Shown here: piece by piece, positions 5,915-8,428 of the stretch | Layout of the letters: every line of letters begins with the position of its first letter | Position numbering within the stretch: position 1 is the stretch's first letter | Source of the DNA: Sediminibacterium ginsengisoli | Lineage (GTDB): Bacteria > Bacteroidota > Bacteroidia > Chitinophagales > Chitinophagaceae | Assembly (NCBI GenBank): GCA_943326215.1 | Contig: CALPSK010000026.1 | Coordinates: 1 to 8,428, forward strand | Reading direction: 5' to 3' | DNA length: 8,428 bases | Translations under genes and position numbers: made by a program | Notes under the pieces: generated by a model | What the model saw: the letters and a program-made list of their open reading frames with translations, nothing else | Told to the model about the DNA's origin: nothing | Databases searched by the model: none

Positions 5915-6676
5915 ATGCAAAATACATTACCCACCTATAATCTACTTGGTATAAACTATACTGCATCTGACTATGAAAATATCACGAAGGCAATCATTGA
6001 TCATGCATCTCAACGTAAATCTATAGGACTTAGTGCACTTGCTGTTCATGGTCTCATAGCAGCCTATGATAAACCGGTTTTGCAGCAAATTATCCAATCC
6101 ATTCATTATGTTGTACCAGATGGACAGCCGATTAAATGGTGCTTAAATTATTTTCATCAGACAAATTTGAAAGATAAAGTTAGTGGCCCTAAGCTCACAT
6201 GGAAAGTATTGGAAAAAGCCAATAAAGAAAAGTTAAGCCTATATCTATATGGAAGCACGGAGAAGACCTTAACCTTGTTTCAAGAAAACATTGCTCGAAA
6301 CTTCCCACAAATACAATTAGTTGGTCACCACGAAGATCGATTTAGGAATGCAACGAAGGAGGAGGATGAAGCTGATATTATGAAGATCAATCAATCTGGA
6401 GCGCACTTAATTTTAGTGGGTAGAGGATGTCCTAGACAGGAAATTTGGGTTGCAGAACATATTGGTAAAATTAATGGCGTAATGCTTGCTGTAGGTGCCG
6501 CATTTGACATCCATGCTAATATCTTAAAACAAGCGCCCGTATGGATGCAAGATAATGGACTGGAGTGGTTATTTAGACTTATCCAGGAGCCTAGAAGACT
6601 TTGGAAAAGGTATTTGTTCACTAATTCAAAATTTATTTATTTAATTTTATTGAAAATATTTAAACTTCATCCATGA
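5915..6676 (+). CDS. WecG/TagA/CpsF-family glycosyltransferase
   Basis: A 253-residue GT26-type transferase. By family it moves a sugar such as ManNAc(A), GlcNAc or Glc from a UDP donor onto a lipid-linked sugar on the cytoplasmic face of the inner membrane, an early step in polysaccharide or teichoic-acid-like glycan assembly. Family motifs appear in order: [14 protein letters not shown] (8-21), VPDGQPIKW (67-75), YLYGS (107-111), [15 protein letters not shown] (162-176), [12 protein letters not shown] (187-198), and the C-terminal [18 protein letters not shown] and [10 protein letters not shown] (203-233), the amphipathic membrane-associating part. I use ATG 5915 rather than the TTG at 5888, since [12 protein letters not shown] matches the usual short N-terminus. 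Its stop overlaps the epimerase start by 4 nt. Donor and acceptor cannot be told from sequence. Confidence 0.9.
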   Translation: MQNTLPTYNLLGINYTASDYENITKAIIDHASQRKSIGLSALAVHGLIAAYDKPVLQQIIQSIHYVVPDGQPIKWCLNYFHQTNLKDKVSGPKLTWKVLEKANKEKLSLYLYGSTEKTLTLFQENIARNFPQIQLVGHHEDRFRNATKEEDEADIMKINQSGAHLILVGRGCPRQEIWVAEHIGKINGVMLAVGAAFDIHANILKQAPVWMQDNGLEWLFRLIQEPRRLWKRYLFTNSKFIYLILLKIFKLHP

Positions 6677-7728
6677 GCAAAATTTTAGTTACAGGTGCTG
6701 GAGGATTAATTGGAAGTGAAGTAGTTTCGTTTTTTTGTCAAAAAGGAATGGAGGTTGTGGGGATAGATAATAATATGAGACAGGTATTTTTTGGAGAAAA
6801 AGGAGATACCACCTGGAACATCTCTAAATTAGAAAAAGAATATACGGGATTTACAAATTACAATATTGATATTAGAGACCGAAATGCTGTAGCTCAATTC
6901 ATTTTAGACATAAAGCCAGATGCTATTGTTCATACTGCTGCACAGCCAAGTCATGACTTAGCTGCTTCTATGCCTTTTGAAGATTTTGATGTCAATGCAG
7001 TAGGTACACTGAATTTATTAGAAGCTACAAGAAGGTATAATACATCAGTGCCTGTTGTTCATTTATCTACGAACAAAGTGTATGGAGATAACCCCAATTT
7101 TTTAAACCTGACAGAAAGTGAAACAAGGTTTGACTATGCGGATGCATCCTTTTATAATGGTATCAATGAAACTTTTAGTATAGACCAATGTAAGCACTCC
7201 CTTTTTGGTGCATCTAAAGTTGCTTCGGATATATTGGTTCAGGAATACGGTCGTTATTTTAATATGCCTACCTGTTGTTTACGAGGAGGCTGTTTGACTG
7301 GTCCTAACCATAGTGGAGTAGAATTACATGGCTTTTTAAGCTATTTGATCAAATGCAATGTTCAAGAAATTGAATATAAAATTTATGGCTATAAGGGGAA
7401 GCAAGTAAGGGATAATATTCATTCTTATGATGTTGCTCGATTTATCGATCTATTTATACAAAATCCCAAAGTAGCCGCAGTCTACAACATCGGTGGAGGA
7501 CGCGAAAATTCTATCTCCATTTTAGAAGCTTTTAAACTCATTGAATCTGTTTCAAATAAACCGATGAAATACTGCTATGTAGACGAAAATAGAATAGGAG
7601 ATCATATCTGCTATATATCAGATTTAAGTAAAATCAAAGAGGACTATCCTAGCTGGGGCATCACAAAAGATCTTAAAACCACTTTTCAAGAGATTCATGA
7701 TTCTTGGAAAGTCAAAGAAATTAAGTAG
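6673..7728 (+). CDS. NAD-dependent nucleotide-sugar epimerase, CDP-paratose 2-epimerase-like
   Basis: A 351-residue extended SDR. The NAD-binding motif [10 protein letters not shown] is at residues 7-16, followed by [20 protein letters not shown] (85-104), [14 protein letters not shown] (107-120), [10 protein letters not shown] (130-139), [13 protein letters not shown] (in the substrate domain) and [15 protein letters not shown]. The overall pattern, especially the NKVYGD block and [10 protein letters not shown], resembles CDP-paratose/tyvelose 2-epimerases (RfbE), so 2-epimerisation of a deoxysugar nucleotide is the best guess. UDP-sugar 4-epimerases and dehydratases are more distant. The position of the catalytic Tyr in YxxxK is Phe (HSLFGASK; Phe178, Lys182). 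The ATG overlaps the glycosyltransferase stop as ATGA, implying translational coupling and a shared pathway. I see no clear terminator directly after it. Confidence 0.88.
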   Translation: MSKILVTGAGGLIGSEVVSFFCQKGMEVVGIDNNMRQVFFGEKGDTTWNISKLEKEYTGFTNYNIDIRDRNAVAQFILDIKPDAIVHTAAQPSHDLAASMPFEDFDVNAVGTLNLLEATRRYNTSVPVVHLSTNKVYGDNPNFLNLTESETRFDYADASFYNGINETFSIDQCKHSLFGASKVASDILVQEYGRYFNMPTCCLRGGCLTGPNHSGVELHGFLSYLIKCNVQEIEYKIYGYKGKQVRDNIHSYDVARFIDLFIQNPKVAAVYNIGGGRENSISILEAFKLIESVSNKPMKYCYVDENRIGDHICYISDLSKIKEDYPSWGITKDLKTTFQEIHDSWKVKEIK

Positions 7729-7756
7729 AAAGAAAATATTTAAGTGGAGTGAAATT

Positions 7757-7895
7757 AAATTAGTGTGGACCATGCTAATATATGGTTTTAACTAATTGAT
7801 ATTCAATTAGTTAAATGACCGTGTGCACGAGGCCAATTTCTCCCAATTTTAATTTTCAAAATCACACTAAATTAGTTTCTTTAATTAGTGCACAC
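7757..7895. repeat. Cluster of inverted repeats in the epimerase-integrase gap
   Basis: The gap contains a perfect 13-bp palindrome TTTAACTAATTGA-TAT-TCAATTAGTTAAA (7787-7815). GTGTGCAC (7821-7828) is mirrored by GTGCACAC (7888-7895). AAATTAGTGTG (7757-7767) is nearly mirrored by CACACTAAATTAG (7863-7875). The TAATTAG motif recurs in both orientations. No gene fits. Position next to a recombinase gene suggests an attachment or recombinase-binding region. Confidence 0.6.
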
Positions 7896-7922
7896 TTGAT
7901 GTTTTTGCGAATAATACAAGGG

Positions 7923-7969
7923 CCTAAAAATGAGTTGTAGCAACTGCATTGCATGCAGTTGCTACAACT
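7923..7969 (-). terminator. Long hairpin terminator after the integrase gene
   Basis: 16-bp perfect arms (7933-7948 and 7954-7969) enclose the 5-nt loop TTGCA, 2 nt beyond the recombinase stop. On the minus strand the stem is followed by TCATTTTTAGG, fitting an intrinsic terminator for the recombinase. The plus-strand side has no T tract. The unusual stem length also allows a cruciform or recombinase-related role. Confidence 0.65.
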
Positions 7970-7971
7970 GT

Positions 7972-8428
7972 CTACACTCCAGCCATCTCTCTTTCTTCCC
8001 ATATTTTTGCCATTTTATCTGCGAATTGTTCGTTTGAAACTTTGATGTATCTCATAAATGATTTGTGTGACTTGTGCCCACTAATCGCCATGATGATCAT
8101 CGGGTCGGTTCCCTTTAAATATTCATTGGAACAAAAAGAACGGCGCGCGGTGTGCGTTTGAAGGAAATCATACTTCATTCGCACAACTTCAGTTTGTTCA
8201 CGTTTATAAGTGATTTGCTTAGTAAACGGAACATGCAAACAAGGTAGCTTCTCACCTACTTTTTTTATAATTGCATTGAACTTATTATTTGGCGGAACAT
8301 CAGGTAAAACATAATTGTACTTTGTTAGAATCGTGTTCACAATTGAATGAATTGGAATGGTAACCTTCGCGCCCGTCTTTACTTGAATAAAAGATAAACG
8401 GTTATCTCTAATTGCAGCAGGATCCAAA
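7972..8428 (-). CDS. Tyrosine recombinase (phage-type integrase), C-terminal part
   Basis: The frame is open at the right edge, so this is the last 151 or so residues of a protein expected to be about 400 aa; the N-terminal DNA-binding domain and first catalytic Arg lie outside. Visible catalytic elements, numbered from the edge, are: the beta-strand Lys in VKTGAKVTIPIH (Lys17), HTARRSF (His92, Arg95), ISGHKS (His118) and the nucleophile Tyr in FMRYIKVS (Tyr127). The wording of these motifs is typical of Bacteroidota integrases of phages, conjugative elements and islands. It cuts and joins DNA at att sites via a 3'-phosphotyrosine link. The catalytic part seen is intact. The gene ends 244 bp from the epimerase, with a repeat-rich gap between them, which suggests an element boundary there. 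Confidence 0.92.
   Translation of the reverse strand, partial: LDPAAIRDNRLSFIQVKTGAKVTIPIHSIVNTILTKYNYVLPDVPPNNKFNAIIKKVGEKLPCLHVPFTKQITYKREQTEVVRMKYDFLQTHTARRSFCSNEYLKGTDPMIIMAISGHKSHKSFMRYIKVSNEQFADKMAKIWEEREMAGV

Noticed and set aside
6391..6621. 76-residue minus-strand open frame
   Set aside because: Antisense to the conserved C-terminal part of the glycosyltransferase.
7949..8161. 70-residue plus-strand open frame
   Set aside because: Antisense to the integrase catalytic domain and runs through its terminator.

Overview
The window looks like a piece of a Bacteroidota chromosome, probably from the Chitinophagaceae/Sphingobacteriia side, although the genus cannot be fixed from sequence alone. 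The evidence is AT-rich DNA, A-rich leaders without clear Shine-Dalgarno sites, TAnnTTTG-type -7 promoter boxes, and a tyrosine recombinase with the HTARRSF / GHKSHKSFMRYIKV signature of that phylum.

Left part (1-1420): accessory DNA. A partial unknown gene and an orphan protein with a PD-(D/E)XK nuclease-like C-terminus are both on the minus strand. They are followed by repeat-rich non-coding DNA ending in what looks like the 3' half of a tRNA-Arg(CCT) gene without a convincing 5' half. A 15-bp piece of that tRNA end recurs 47 bp further on. The simplest reading is the right-hand attachment scar(s) of an integrative element lying to the left.

Middle part (1430-7728): a dense run of hairpins (1436-1669), then surface-polysaccharide genes in two opposite arms. 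A membrane-bound UDP-sugar 4,6-dehydratase (CapD/WbpM/PglF type) is on the minus strand. A WecG/TagA/CpsF glycosyltransferase and an overlapping NAD-dependent sugar epimerase are on the plus strand. The three enzymes would make and transfer modified nucleotide sugars for lipid-linked glycan assembly. Between the arms sits an unrelated three-gene group: a small membrane protein (minus), a stand-alone metacaspase-type C14 protease (plus), and an exported protein of unknown family 13 nt after the protease. This is the best candidate for an undescribed system.

Right part (7729-8428): a 243-bp non-coding stretch packed with inverted repeats, then the 3' part of a tyrosine recombinase gene running in from the right edge. 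It probably marks a second mobile-element boundary abutting the polysaccharide genes.
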